Under the pieces are notes generated by a model. It did not search any database. It was not told the origin of the DNA and saw only the letters and a program-made list of their open reading frames with translations. From contig NZ_LZJF01000146.1 of assembly GCF_001666835.1 (NCBI RefSeq), positions 1-34,222 of the forward strand: a stretch of DNA of 34,222 bases, read 5' to 3'. Numbering within the stretch: position 1 is the first letter of the stretch; each line of letters opens with the position of its first letter. Positions 7,881 to 16,209 of the stretch are shown here, piece after piece. Position numbers and translations under genes: made by a program. The DNA comes from Mycobacterium sp. E3251. Its GTDB lineage: Bacteria; Actinomycetota; Actinomycetes; Mycobacteriales; Mycobacteriaceae.

Positions 7881-10800
7881 CAGTCACACCGAAAAGTTGG
7901 CGCGCAGGGTCGCCGACCTGTTGACGAACGACGCTCAGTTCGCGGCGGCCTTGCCGCGAGAAGACGTGAGTCGAGCCATCCTGCGGCCGCAAATCGGTTT
8001 GGCCGGCCTCATGCGCACCGTGGCCGATGGTTATGCGGACCGGCCGGCCCTGGGCAGGCGAGCCGTCGAGGTGGTGCGCGAGGCGTCCACCGGCGCGCAG
8101 CGTCTCGAGATGCTGCCATGGTTTGATTTCGTGACGTACCGCGAACTGTGGCAGCGGGTGTCGGCAGTGGCCAGCGCACTGGCCGACGGCGCAGTGTCCG
8201 CGGGCGATCGTGTCGCCACGCTGGGTTTCTGCAGTGTCGACTACACCACTATCGATTTGGCGGCACCGTTGATGAGCGCGGTTTCGGTGCCGCTGCACGC
8301 CGGAGCGCCGGTCGGGCAACTGCGACGGATAGTCGAGGAAATCGAGCCGTCCGTGATCGCTTGCAGCGCCGCGTATCTCAACGACGGTGTGGAGCTGGCA
8401 CTTGGTGCGGCCACACCGGCCATCCTCGTGGTTTTTGACCGCCACCCGCAGCTCGACGAGCACCAGCGAAACCTTGATGAAGCGCGCGCACGCCTCGCCG
8501 CGGCGGGCAGTTCCGTCGTCTTGGAAACCATCGAGGAGCTCTTGCAGCGTGGCGCGGCCAGACCCCTACCACCGGAGCCGCCGGCCGACGACGACCGACT
8601 CGCGGCCATCGTCTATACCTCGGGAAGCAGCGGAAGCCCAAAGGGCGCCATGCAGCCCGAGGGGCTGGCCAAGGGCGTATGGACCGTTACGGCGGCCGTG
8701 CTGACGGAACGCGGATTTGCGATCCCGGCGATCACCTTGAATTACATGCCGATGAGCCATACCGCCGGTCGCGCGATGCTGTATTCGACACTGGGTGCCG
8801 GCGGCACCGCGTATTTCACCGCAAAGAGCGACCTCTCGACATTCTTGGACGACCTATCACTTGTACGCCCCACCCAGCTGAACTTTGTGCCGCGCATCTG
8901 GGAGATGCTGCACGGTGAGTACCGCAATGAATTACGCGCCCGGGGTGGCGGCGCCGCCACCGCCGGCCCAACCGAAGAAGACATTCTGGCCGATCTTCGA
9001 ACCCGGGTGCTCGGCGGCCGATATATCTCGGCCTTGACGGGTTCCGCGCCGATCTCCGCACACCTGGCGGACTGGGTCGAAAGGCTGCTCGACTCGCATC
9101 TGATGAATGCGCTTGGCGCGACCGAATCCGGCTCGGTGGTCATCGACTGCAAGGTGCAGCGACCCCCAGTGACCGCTTACAAGCTGGCTGATGTGCCCGA
9201 GCTGGGGTACTTCAGCACAGATCGGCCGTATCCGCGCGGCGAGCTGTTGATCAAGTCCAACACGCTGTTTCGCGGGTATTACAAAAGGCCCGAACTGACC
9301 GCCGAAGTCTTCGACGAGGACGGCTTCTACCGGACCGGGGATGTCGTCGAGGAACTCGGCCCCGACGAACTGCGCTACGTCGATCGCCGGAACAACGTCA
9401 TCAAGCTTTCCCAAGGCGAGTTCGTCACCATCTCGAAACTGGAAGCCGTGTACGCCGATTGTGATCTGATTCATCAGATCTACGTGTACGGCAACGGGGA
9501 GCGGCCATACCTCTTGGCGGTCGTGGTTCCCACCGAGGCTGCGCTGGCTCAACGGGACATCGACGCACTCAAACCCATGCTCATTCGCTCGCTGCAAGAA
9601 GCCGCGCGCGACGCCGACCTGCGAAGCTACGAAGTCCCGCGCGACATCATCGTCGAGCCGTACCCGTTCACCCTCGACAACGGTCTGCTGTCCGGCATCC
9701 GCAAACCGTCACGCCCGAACCTTCTGCGACACTACGGCGCTCGCCTCGAGCAGCTGTACGACGAACACGCTCAGGCCCAGAACACGCGGCTGGGTGAGCT
9801 TCGTGATCGGGCCGCGACCCAGCCGATAGTCGAGACGGTGTGCGCGGCCGCTAGCGCGCTGCTGGGCGTTCCCGGCGCCACCCCGCCGTCCAGCGCGCGC
9901 TTCACCGACCTCGGTGGAGATTCCTTGACTGCGTTGACGTTCGCCGACGCCCTCAACGATATCTTCGCCGTCGACGTGCCCGTCGACGTACTCATCAGCC
10001 CGGCCAACGACCTGCAATCCGTTGCCAATTTCATCGAGGCGCAACGGGCGACCGACACGCGCCGACCGACGTTCGCCTCCGTGCATGGCGCAGGAGCTAC
10101 CGTTGCGGATACCCGCGACCTCACCCTCGACAAGTTCCTCGACTCCGCGACGCTTGAGGGTGCGCATGCGCTCGCGGGCCCCAATAGCGATGTGCGCACC
10201 GTGTTGCTCACCGGTGCGACCGGTTATCTGGGCCGCTATCTACTTTTGGAATGGCTGCAACGGATGGCCCTCGTCGACGGAACTGTGATCTGTTTGGTTC
10301 GCGCCAAGGACGACGCGGCCGCACGCACCCGGCTCGACAACACATTCGACAGTGGAGATGCCAACCTGCTGTCGAGGTATCGGAGGCTGGCCGCCGACCA
10401 CCTCGAAGTGCTCGCCGGCGACAAGGGCGACGCGGATCTCGGCCTGGCGCAGGCAAGCTGGCAACACCTAGCCGACACTGTTGATCTGATCATCGACCCA
10501 GCCGCCCTGGTCAACCACATGCTGCCCTATCGGGAGCTGTTCGGCCCCAACGTGCTCGGCACCGCGGAGCTGATTCGCTTAGCGCTGACCACCCGGCAGA
10601 AGCTGATCGCCTACGTTTCGTCGGTCGGTGTTGGGGCGACGATCGATTCCGCGAAGTTCACCGAGGACGCTGATATCCGGACGATCAGCCCAACACGGCT
10701 GGTCGACGACACGTACGCCAACGGCTACGCCAACAGCAAGTGGGCCGCTGAGGTCCTGCTGCGCGAGGCCAATGATCACTGTGAGCTACCCGTGCGCGTG

Positions 10801-11424
10801 TTTCGCTGTGACATGATCATGGCCGAAACGACCTACCGCGGCCAGCTCAACGTGCCGGACATGGTCACGCGGCTGATCCTGAGCATCGCGGCGACCGGCC
10901 TGGCGCCGAAATCCTTCTATCTACCGGATCACGACGGTCGACGAGCCAGGGCGCACTTTGACGCCCTGCCGGTGGATTTCGTCGCGGAATCCATCTCGAC
11001 ACTGACAGCGATCGCGGCAGGGGAAGCCAAAGGCTTCCAGACCTTTCACATCGTCAATCCGCATGACGACGCGATAGGCCTCGACGAGTACGTCGACTGG
11101 ATGATCGAAACCGGCTGTCCCATCGAGCGGATCGGTGACCACGACCAATGGTTTGGCCGGTTCGACAGCGCACTGCGTAACCTGCCGGAAAAGCAGAGGC
11201 AAGCCTCGCTGCTGCCGCTGATGGCGACCTATCGACATCCGCTGCCGCCGACACGGGGTGCGTTCGCTCCCGCGGACCGCTTCCGCGCCGCGGTGATCGA
11301 CGTAGCCATCGGCCCGGCTGGCGATATCCCGCACGTTGGCAAGCCCATCATCGAGAAGTACCTGACCGACCTGGAGGCGCTCGGACTGCTGGATCCATGC
11401 CCTGGCGCGCCGGGGGAGGAGTGA
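7870..11424 (+). CDS. car: Carboxylic acid reductase (ATP/NADPH-dependent, FadD9-like)
   Basis: 1184 aa, the usual length for this family (Nocardia CAR and M. tuberculosis FadD9 are about 1170). It reduces a carboxylic acid to its aldehyde with ATP and NADPH. The adenylation domain (about 1-640) shows YTSGSSGSPKGAM, NYMPMSHTAGR, ATESGS, FYRTGD and the hinge DRRNNVIKLSQGEFV. The carrier domain (about 655-735) has the phosphopantetheine serine in DLGGDSLTAL. The reductase domain (about 765-1184) has the NADPH motif TGATGYLGRY and the catalytic YANGYANSK. A phosphopantetheinyl transferase from elsewhere in the genome is needed. It heads a + strand cluster of P450, kinase and hydrolase genes with a candidate GntR operator in front. 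Substrate is unknown. Confidence 0.96.
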   Translation: MLADSHTEKLARRVADLLTNDAQFAAALPREDVSRAILRPQIGLAGLMRTVADGYADRPALGRRAVEVVREASTGAQRLEMLPWFDFVTYRELWQRVSAVASALADGAVSAGDRVATLGFCSVDYTTIDLAAPLMSAVSVPLHAGAPVGQLRRIVEEIEPSVIACSAAYLNDGVELALGAATPAILVVFDRHPQLDEHQRNLDEARARLAAAGSSVVLETIEELLQRGAARPLPPEPPADDDRLAAIVYTSGSSGSPKGAMQPEGLAKGVWTVTAAVLTERGFAIPAITLNYMPMSHTAGRAMLYSTLGAGGTAYFTAKSDLSTFLDDLSLVRPTQLNFVPRIWEMLHGEYRNELRARGGGAATAGPTEEDILADLRTRVLGGRYISALTGSAPISAHLADWVERLLDSHLMNALGATESGSVVIDCKVQRPPVTAYKLADVPELGYFSTDRPYPRGELLIKSNTLFRGYYKRPELTAEVFDEDGFYRTGDVVEELGPDELRYVDRRNNVIKLSQGEFVTISKLEAVYADCDLIHQIYVYGNGERPYLLAVVVPTEAALAQRDIDALKPMLIRSLQEAARDADLRSYEVPRDIIVEPYPFTLDNGLLSGIRKPSRPNLLRHYGARLEQLYDEHAQAQNTRLGELRDRAATQPIVETVCAAASALLGVPGATPPSSARFTDLGGDSLTALTFADALNDIFAVDVPVDVLISPANDLQSVANFIEAQRATDTRRPTFASVHGAGATVADTRDLTLDKFLDSATLEGAHALAGPNSDVRTVLLTGATGYLGRYLLLEWLQRMALVDGTVICLVRAKDDAAARTRLDNTFDSGDANLLSRYRRLAADHLEVLAGDKGDADLGLAQASWQHLADTVDLIIDPAALVNHMLPYRELFGPNVLGTAELIRLALTTRQKLIAYVSSVGVGATIDSAKFTEDADIRTISPTRLVDDTYANGYANSKWAAEVLLREANDHCELPVRVFRCDMIMAETTYRGQLNVPDMVTRLILSIAATGLAPKSFYLPDHDGRRARAHFDALPVDFVAESISTLTAIAAGEAKGFQTFHIVNPHDDAIGLDEYVDWMIETGCPIERIGDHDQWFGRFDSALRNLPEKQRQASLLPLMATYRHPLPPTRGAFAPADRFRAAVIDVAIGPAGDIPHVGKPIIEKYLTDLEALGLLDPCPGAPGEE

Positions 11425-11425
11425 A

Positions 11426-11644
11426 ATGACGCAGCCCCGCCATCTGGTCGGCGATTCTTCGGGTCGGCAGCCGGTCCGAAGCTGGTGCTGGGTCGAGTAC
11501 GAGGCCGGCCTGACTCCCGAGATCTTCGATCTGATCGATGAAACCATTCCGCATAGCTCGGGGCCTCTGACCACCAAACAGCAAAGGAGAACGCAATGTT
11601 CGAGAACATCGAGTTCGAGGTTATCCGCCAGACCCCGTCGCTAG
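11426..11644 (+). pseudogene. Remnant of the 3' end of a CrtC-like gene (duplicate of 12456-12560)
   Basis: This small ORF (72 codons) begins one base after the car stop with a strong GGAGGAG site. Codons 11-37 (about 11456-11536) match the C-terminus of the next gene: GRQPVRSWCWVEYEAG against GKEPARSWCWVEYAGG, then TPEIFD against TPEILD. At DNA level 21 bases are identical (11476-11496 and 12492-12512). The preceding 270 or so residues of the relative are absent, and the ORF runs 49 bases into the next gene in another frame. The likeliest reading is a deleted tandem copy of the CrtC-like gene. A functional short peptide cannot be excluded. Confidence 0.6.
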
Positions 11645-12588
11645 AGCACTACCGGCGCGAGTGGGTGCCGGCCGACGGTACGGGGCTCGGTGGTATCTGG
11701 GTGGGCGCGATGGTGCGCGACGAGTCGGACCAGGACTACTGGGGTGTGCGGGGAACCGACGACTTCATCGTCGGCATGACCCACGTGGTGTCGCCGGTCT
11801 GCGGTTTCCGCAAGCTGCACAAGGGCATGGACACCGACGCTGAACACCTGTTCTCCGAATACTCGACGCTGGACTGGTACGAGCCGCTGCAATACCTCGA
11901 CGACGGCACCCGGGTCCAGCTGACCTACTGGAGCGGCCGAATAGAGCGAGATGCCAACGGGTTTCATTGGCATGACGCCAGCGGCAGGTGGGAAATCCAC
12001 GGCAAGACCGTCAGTGACATCGTCATCACCCACGTCCCTGAACAGGGCGGCATCGACCACGACGTTTACTACCGCCACGAACTGATGCACGCCACCGGCA
12101 CCGTCGACGGGCTAGAGGTGTCGGGGTATGCCCACCAAGACTTCGCCTACGGGCCGCCGGGTATGGCCTATACCGAATTGGCGATCGCCCGACATCTTCA
12201 GGGCATGTGGGTGTCGTGGCTACACGAGTTCACCGACGGCGAGGTCGGCGGCGGCAGCTTCTGGCAAGGCCGTGACGGGATGGCGTTCGGACCGGGGTAC
12301 CAGGTCAAAAACGGTGTCACGACCGTGCACAAGGACATCGTGGCCAAACCGGGGTTCAATGACGCCGGCCGCATGGTAAGTCTGGACGCCACCATCGGAT
12401 CCGACTCTTACTCTTTCGCATTCGACTCCAGCGGCAGCCCACTGCACGTGTTCGGGCCGCTCACCAGCACCTCTTCCGGCAAGGAACCGGCCCGAAGCTG
12501 GTGCTGGGTCGAATATGCCGGCGGCATGATCACGCCCGAGATCCTGGACATGGCGATGGTGCCTTTCCAACTGGCCCGGGGGCGCTGA
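11596..12588 (+). CDS. CrtC-like/lipocalin-like protein (hydroxyneurosporene-synthase-related fold)
   Basis: 330 aa, ATG with a strong AAAGGAGAA site at 11582-11590. The sequence is rich in Trp, Tyr, Gly and Asp and in short beta strands, with no signal peptide or membrane segment. It resembles mycobacterial proteins of about 330 aa that look related to the CrtC (carotenoid hydratase) beta-barrel fold. A more distant relative lies at 16210-17184 in the same cluster. Conserved-looking blocks are GIWVGAMVRDE (about 31), WHDASGRWEIHG (about 123) and RSWCWVEY near the end. CrtC hydrates carotenoid double bonds, so a terpenoid- or lipid-binding hydratase or carrier role is possible, but no reaction can be assigned. 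It is followed by the cyclase-family gene with a 3-nt gap. Confidence 0.75.
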   Translation: MFENIEFEVIRQTPSLEHYRREWVPADGTGLGGIWVGAMVRDESDQDYWGVRGTDDFIVGMTHVVSPVCGFRKLHKGMDTDAEHLFSEYSTLDWYEPLQYLDDGTRVQLTYWSGRIERDANGFHWHDASGRWEIHGKTVSDIVITHVPEQGGIDHDVYYRHELMHATGTVDGLEVSGYAHQDFAYGPPGMAYTELAIARHLQGMWVSWLHEFTDGEVGGGSFWQGRDGMAFGPGYQVKNGVTTVHKDIVAKPGFNDAGRMVSLDATIGSDSYSFAFDSSGSPLHVFGPLTSTSSGKEPARSWCWVEYAGGMITPEILDMAMVPFQLARGR

Positions 12589-12591
12589 GCC

Positions 12592-13572
12592 ATGACGCTG
12601 CCGACCGACGCCGACGTGGCCGCATACATCGACGACCTGAAGAACTGGGGCAGGTGGGGCCCGGACGACCAGCTCGGCACCCTGAACCTGATCAAGCCTG
12701 AGCACCGAACTGCGGCTGCGCGTCTGGTCACCGAGGGGCGCACCGTGTCCTGCGCGCGTGACCTCATCACCGCCTATGGACACCCCGATAACTGCGCCCA
12801 GATGTACTACGTCGCGAGCGGCGAGGGAGTCGACCGCGCCCCCGGCGTTCCCCCCACCACACTCGGTCGCGGTGACCTCGGCTCCGCCGTCGAGTTCTTC
12901 GGGCTGGTGTACCACGGCACCAACGTCACCCATATCGATTCGGTGGCGCACCTGTTTTGGAAGGGCCAGATCTACAACGACCGCCCATCGGGGCTGGTGA
13001 CCTCCGAGCACGGTGCGCTGTTCGGGGCGGTGACCGCGATGAAGGGGGGCATCGTGGGCCGCGGCGTGCTTCTCGATGTGCCTCGTGCCGAAGGAGTCAC
13101 GGCCCTAGCAGGCGGTCGAGCCGTCACCCCCGACGATCTTGAGGCGACGGCGGCGGCCCAAGGCGTCACCGTGGGCCCCGGCGACATCCTGTTGCTTCGA
13201 ACCGGCCGCTGGGCCGCCGCCAGCCCCGAGACCGCTGAGTCTTACAGCGATCCGCACGATGACGCGCGATGGGGACAACGGGCCGGCTGGCACCCGGCAT
13301 GCATGCCGTGGTTGCGCGACCGCGAGATCGCCGTAATCGGTTGCGACGGACCACAGGAGCCGCTTCCCCCACCCTATCCGCGGGTGGCCGGTGCGATGAT
13401 TCACGTCTACGCGCTCTATGCGATGGGAATGCCGCTCATCGACAACTGCGACCTCGAAGAGTTGGCTGCGGTCTGCGCCGAACTCCGTCGCTGGGAGTTC
13501 CAGTTCCTGGTCACGCCGCTGCGGGTGGTAGGTGGGTCGGGATCGCCGGTCAACCCCGTGGCGGTGTTCTGA
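12592..13572 (+). CDS. Cyclase-family metal-dependent hydrolase (kynurenine-formamidase-like fold)
   Basis: 326 aa. The metal-binding signature of the cyclase/KynB family (HxGTHxDxPxH type) is present as H108-GTNVT-H114-I-D116-SVA-H120. The Pro before the last His is replaced by Ala. A later block, GDILLLRTGRW (about 198) with DREIAVIGCDGPQEP, fits the rest of the family fold. Members hydrolyse amides or lactones or catalyse ring-forming dehydrations. The substrate here is unknown, and polyketide-cyclase and ring-hydrolase roles are both possible. It starts 3 nt after the preceding stop and its own stop overlaps the next ATG (TGATG), so it is inside the operon. Confidence 0.85.
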   Translation: MTLPTDADVAAYIDDLKNWGRWGPDDQLGTLNLIKPEHRTAAARLVTEGRTVSCARDLITAYGHPDNCAQMYYVASGEGVDRAPGVPPTTLGRGDLGSAVEFFGLVYHGTNVTHIDSVAHLFWKGQIYNDRPSGLVTSEHGALFGAVTAMKGGIVGRGVLLDVPRAEGVTALAGGRAVTPDDLEATAAAQGVTVGPGDILLLRTGRWAAASPETAESYSDPHDDARWGQRAGWHPACMPWLRDREIAVIGCDGPQEPLPPPYPRVAGAMIHVYALYAMGMPLIDNCDLEELAAVCAELRRWEFQFLVTPLRVVGGSGSPVNPVAVF

Positions 13573-14957
13573 TGACACTGCCGGAGGAAGTCATCGCGTG
13601 GGCCGAGCGCCAGTGTGGGGGACGTGTTGTCGACGTCGAACAGCAGATCCGATGGCGGCCACACCATTTCCTGACCGTTGAGCGGCCGGAGGGCCCGATC
13701 GGTGTCCTTGCCAGGTCAAAGCGCGACGATGTTGCGGGCGCCGGCTTTTTGAAGCACTTTGACATCGCCCACGAGGCCAGGGTTCTCGAGGCGCTGCAGG
13801 GCTGCGGCCTGAAGGTGCCCGAATTCTTCGGCTTCAATGAGGAACACGGGGTCATTCTCATGGAGCGTGTCGACGGCAGCAACGAGATATCCACTGCCAT
13901 CGACGACACCACCCGCGCCCAGGTGATGACCGAATACATCGAGGAACTCGCCAAGCTGCACCGGGTAGACGTCGACTCGGTGCACCTGTCGGGGCTCACT
14001 ATCCCAGATACGCCCGAAGAGGCGGCCTTCGGAGGAAAGTTCAAGTACATCGAAGAGGACTTCAACCGCTGGCGCCCCAAGCTGCGACCGGAGCCGTTTC
14101 TCGAACTCGGCATTTGGTGGCTGCACGCCAACGTTCCCGCCGGCGATCGTCGCGTCAGCTTCGTGCAGGCGGATACGGGCCCGGGCCAGTTCATGTTCGC
14201 CGACGGACACGTCACCGCCCTGATCGACTGGGAACTCGCCCACATCGGGGACCCGATGCTCGACCTGGGGGTAATCCGGATGCGCAACATGCTCTACCCC
14301 ACGGGTCCGCTGGCCGAGCCGTTCGCCCACTACGAGCGGGTCAGCGGCCGTCCGATCGATCGCCAGGCGGTGTGCTTCTACACGGTGATGTCGATGCTCC
14401 TCACTCCTATGGGGGTGTGCCCGGTGATGCAATACCCGACGGCCCGCCTGCAGCACACACTGCCCTCTTTCGGTTGGGACGCCACCTTGCGGCGGGGGCT
14501 CGGCGATGCAATCGCCGAGGCCATCGGTATCGAGATCGAGCCACCCGAACTGCCGGAAACTCCCGTTTCTCAACACTCTTCGCTGGAATCATTCCTGGTC
14601 GAGCAGCTGGAGCTGAATTGCGAACCTGCCGCCTCCGACAACGCCGGGCGATTCCACATCACGTCGGCCACGGCCATCGCAAGGGCCATCCGACTCAAGT
14701 CGGACGTCGGGGCCGACCTGCTCACGGCGGACCTTAACGACATGGCTGCGGTGCTGGGATGGCGTCCCGACACACGTGACGCCGGCATGGAGGCACTGAG
14801 CGCCATCGTCGCGGCAGCTCCGGCCGAGCACCTCGAGCGGCTGGTGTGGTTGTTTGCCCGCGTCGAACGCCGACGCGAGTACCTAATCAAGCCGATGATG
14901 ATCGACTCCGCCTCAGGGGAATTCGAGCCCCTGGCGGCCAGGGAGGTAGCCCGATGA
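13572..14957 (+). CDS. Aminoglycoside-phosphotransferase-fold kinase, altered catalytic loop
   Basis: 461 aa from the ATG at 13572, which overlaps the cyclase stop. The long open frame upstream is only a shadow. The fold is that of the APH/choline-kinase family, close to the kinase part of ACAD10/ACAD11-type proteins: LMERVDG hinge region (about 96) and VTALIDWELAHIGDPMLDLG (metal-binding D219). The usual HGDxxxxN loop reads Q199-A-D201-TGPG-Q206, so the catalytic Asp is kept while the loop His and the Asn have become Gln. Residues 330-461 form an extra helical domain of unknown role. In ACAD10/11 and LvaA systems such kinases phosphorylate 4-hydroxyacyl-CoAs so that water can be lost. That role is possible here, beside a P450 that could supply a hydroxyl, but unproven. 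Confidence 0.85.
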   Translation: MTLPEEVIAWAERQCGGRVVDVEQQIRWRPHHFLTVERPEGPIGVLARSKRDDVAGAGFLKHFDIAHEARVLEALQGCGLKVPEFFGFNEEHGVILMERVDGSNEISTAIDDTTRAQVMTEYIEELAKLHRVDVDSVHLSGLTIPDTPEEAAFGGKFKYIEEDFNRWRPKLRPEPFLELGIWWLHANVPAGDRRVSFVQADTGPGQFMFADGHVTALIDWELAHIGDPMLDLGVIRMRNMLYPTGPLAEPFAHYERVSGRPIDRQAVCFYTVMSMLLTPMGVCPVMQYPTARLQHTLPSFGWDATLRRGLGDAIAEAIGIEIEPPELPETPVSQHSSLESFLVEQLELNCEPAASDNAGRFHITSATAIARAIRLKSDVGADLLTADLNDMAAVLGWRPDTRDAGMEALSAIVAAAPAEHLERLVWLFARVERRREYLIKPMMIDSASGEFEPLAAREVAR

Positions 14958-16207
14958 CCATCAACGGCTCTGCCGACAGTCAGGCCGGCACGTTCGAGCT
15001 GCCTGACACCCTGCAGATCGGCGCGGCTGTCGATCCGCATCCCTATGTCGCCGAAGCCCGGCGGCGCAACGCTGTTCAGCGAAAATGGCCGCTCCCCATG
15101 GCCCCGTCAATGAGCCCCGGGGGCGAGGGCGACGGCGGCATGGGCAAGACGTACAACGTTCTTGGCTATGCCGAGGTGGCCGCGGCGTTCCGCGACGACG
15201 TGACGTACTCGTCGTCCCTGATCGCCCAGAGCGTCGGGCCGCTGTTGGCCAACACCATAGTGGCGATGGATGAGCCGGAACACCACATACACCGCTCGAT
15301 AGTCTTCAAGGCATTCCGGCCAAAGCTCCTGCTGCGGTGGGAAAACGAGCTTGTGCGCCCGCTGGCCCAGGAGCTGGTCGATTCTTTCGCCGGCGACGGC
15401 CGGGCCGATCTCGTCCGGCGTTTCACTTTCGCATTGCCGGTGCGCGTGATTGCGCGGATTCTCGGCCTGCCGCAGAGCGATGCAGAGCGCTTCCAGAAGT
15501 GGTCAATCGAAGTGATCGGCATCGGTACGAACTGGGACCGCGGCATGGCGGCCTTCAACGCGCTGCGCGACTACTTCGCCGAGTTGGTTGAGCAGCGGCG
15601 CCGCGACCCCCAGGACGACCTGATCACCGAACTCGTCCAGGCCGAGGCTGACGGCCAACGGCTCAGCGACGAGGAGATCTTCGCGTTCCTGCGCCTGCTG
15701 TTGCCCGCCGGCATCGAGACGACCTACCGCTCATTGGGAAACCTGCTGTACGCGTTGCTGACTCACCCGGACCAATTGGAGACGGTGCGGCTGAATCCAG
15801 GGCTGATTCCGCAGGCGGTCGAAGAAAGCCTGCGCTGGGAGCCGCCGATCTTCAACACCGGCCGGATCAGCACTCGCGACAGCCGACTCGGCGGGATCGA
15901 CATCCCCGCCGGGTCAGTGGTGACGTTGTTCATCGGCGCGGCCAACCGCGACGAAAAGGTGTTCGCGGATCCGGACAGGTTCGACATTCAACGAAAGCCC
16001 AACCCACATCTGGCGTTCGCGATCGGCGCCCATTCGTGCCTGGGCATGCATCTGGCCCGGATGGAGAATCGGATCGCCCTCGAGGTGATCGTGCAGCGAC
16101 TGCCACACCTGCGGCTGGATCCCGGAGCCGCCCCGCCGAAGATCGTCGGCTTGCCGCTGCGTTCACCGGATGCCCTTCCTGTCGTGTTCGCGCCTGCGGC
16201 GAGCTGA
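14954..16207 (+). CDS. Cytochrome P450
   Basis: 417 aa from the ATG at 14954, with GGGAGG at 14941-14946 and a 4-nt overlap with the kinase stop (ATGA). The longer upstream extension lies inside the kinase gene. It is a soluble bacterial class I P450: I-helix AGIETT (about 256), ExxR in ESLRWEP (about 294), and the haem loop FAIGAHSCLG with ligand Cys at about 362. The ERR triad is complete, so it should be active. No ferredoxin or ferredoxin reductase gene lies in the cluster, so electrons must come from partners encoded elsewhere. Its place between kinase and CrtC-like genes suggests hydroxylation of a pathway intermediate. The P450 family number cannot be judged here. Confidence 0.96.
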   Translation: MTINGSADSQAGTFELPDTLQIGAAVDPHPYVAEARRRNAVQRKWPLPMAPSMSPGGEGDGGMGKTYNVLGYAEVAAAFRDDVTYSSSLIAQSVGPLLANTIVAMDEPEHHIHRSIVFKAFRPKLLLRWENELVRPLAQELVDSFAGDGRADLVRRFTFALPVRVIARILGLPQSDAERFQKWSIEVIGIGTNWDRGMAAFNALRDYFAELVEQRRRDPQDDLITELVQAEADGQRLSDEEIFAFLRLLLPAGIETTYRSLGNLLYALLTHPDQLETVRLNPGLIPQAVEESLRWEPPIFNTGRISTRDSRLGGIDIPAGSVVTLFIGAANRDEKVFADPDRFDIQRKPNPHLAFAIGAHSCLGMHLARMENRIALEVIVQRLPHLRLDPGAAPPKIVGLPLRSPDALPVVFAPAAS

Positions 16208-16209
16208 GC

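Noticed and set aside
13269..13571. Longer start for the APH-fold kinase
   Set aside because: The extra 101 codons lie inside the cyclase gene; the ATG at 13572 with TGATG overlap fits the operon pattern.
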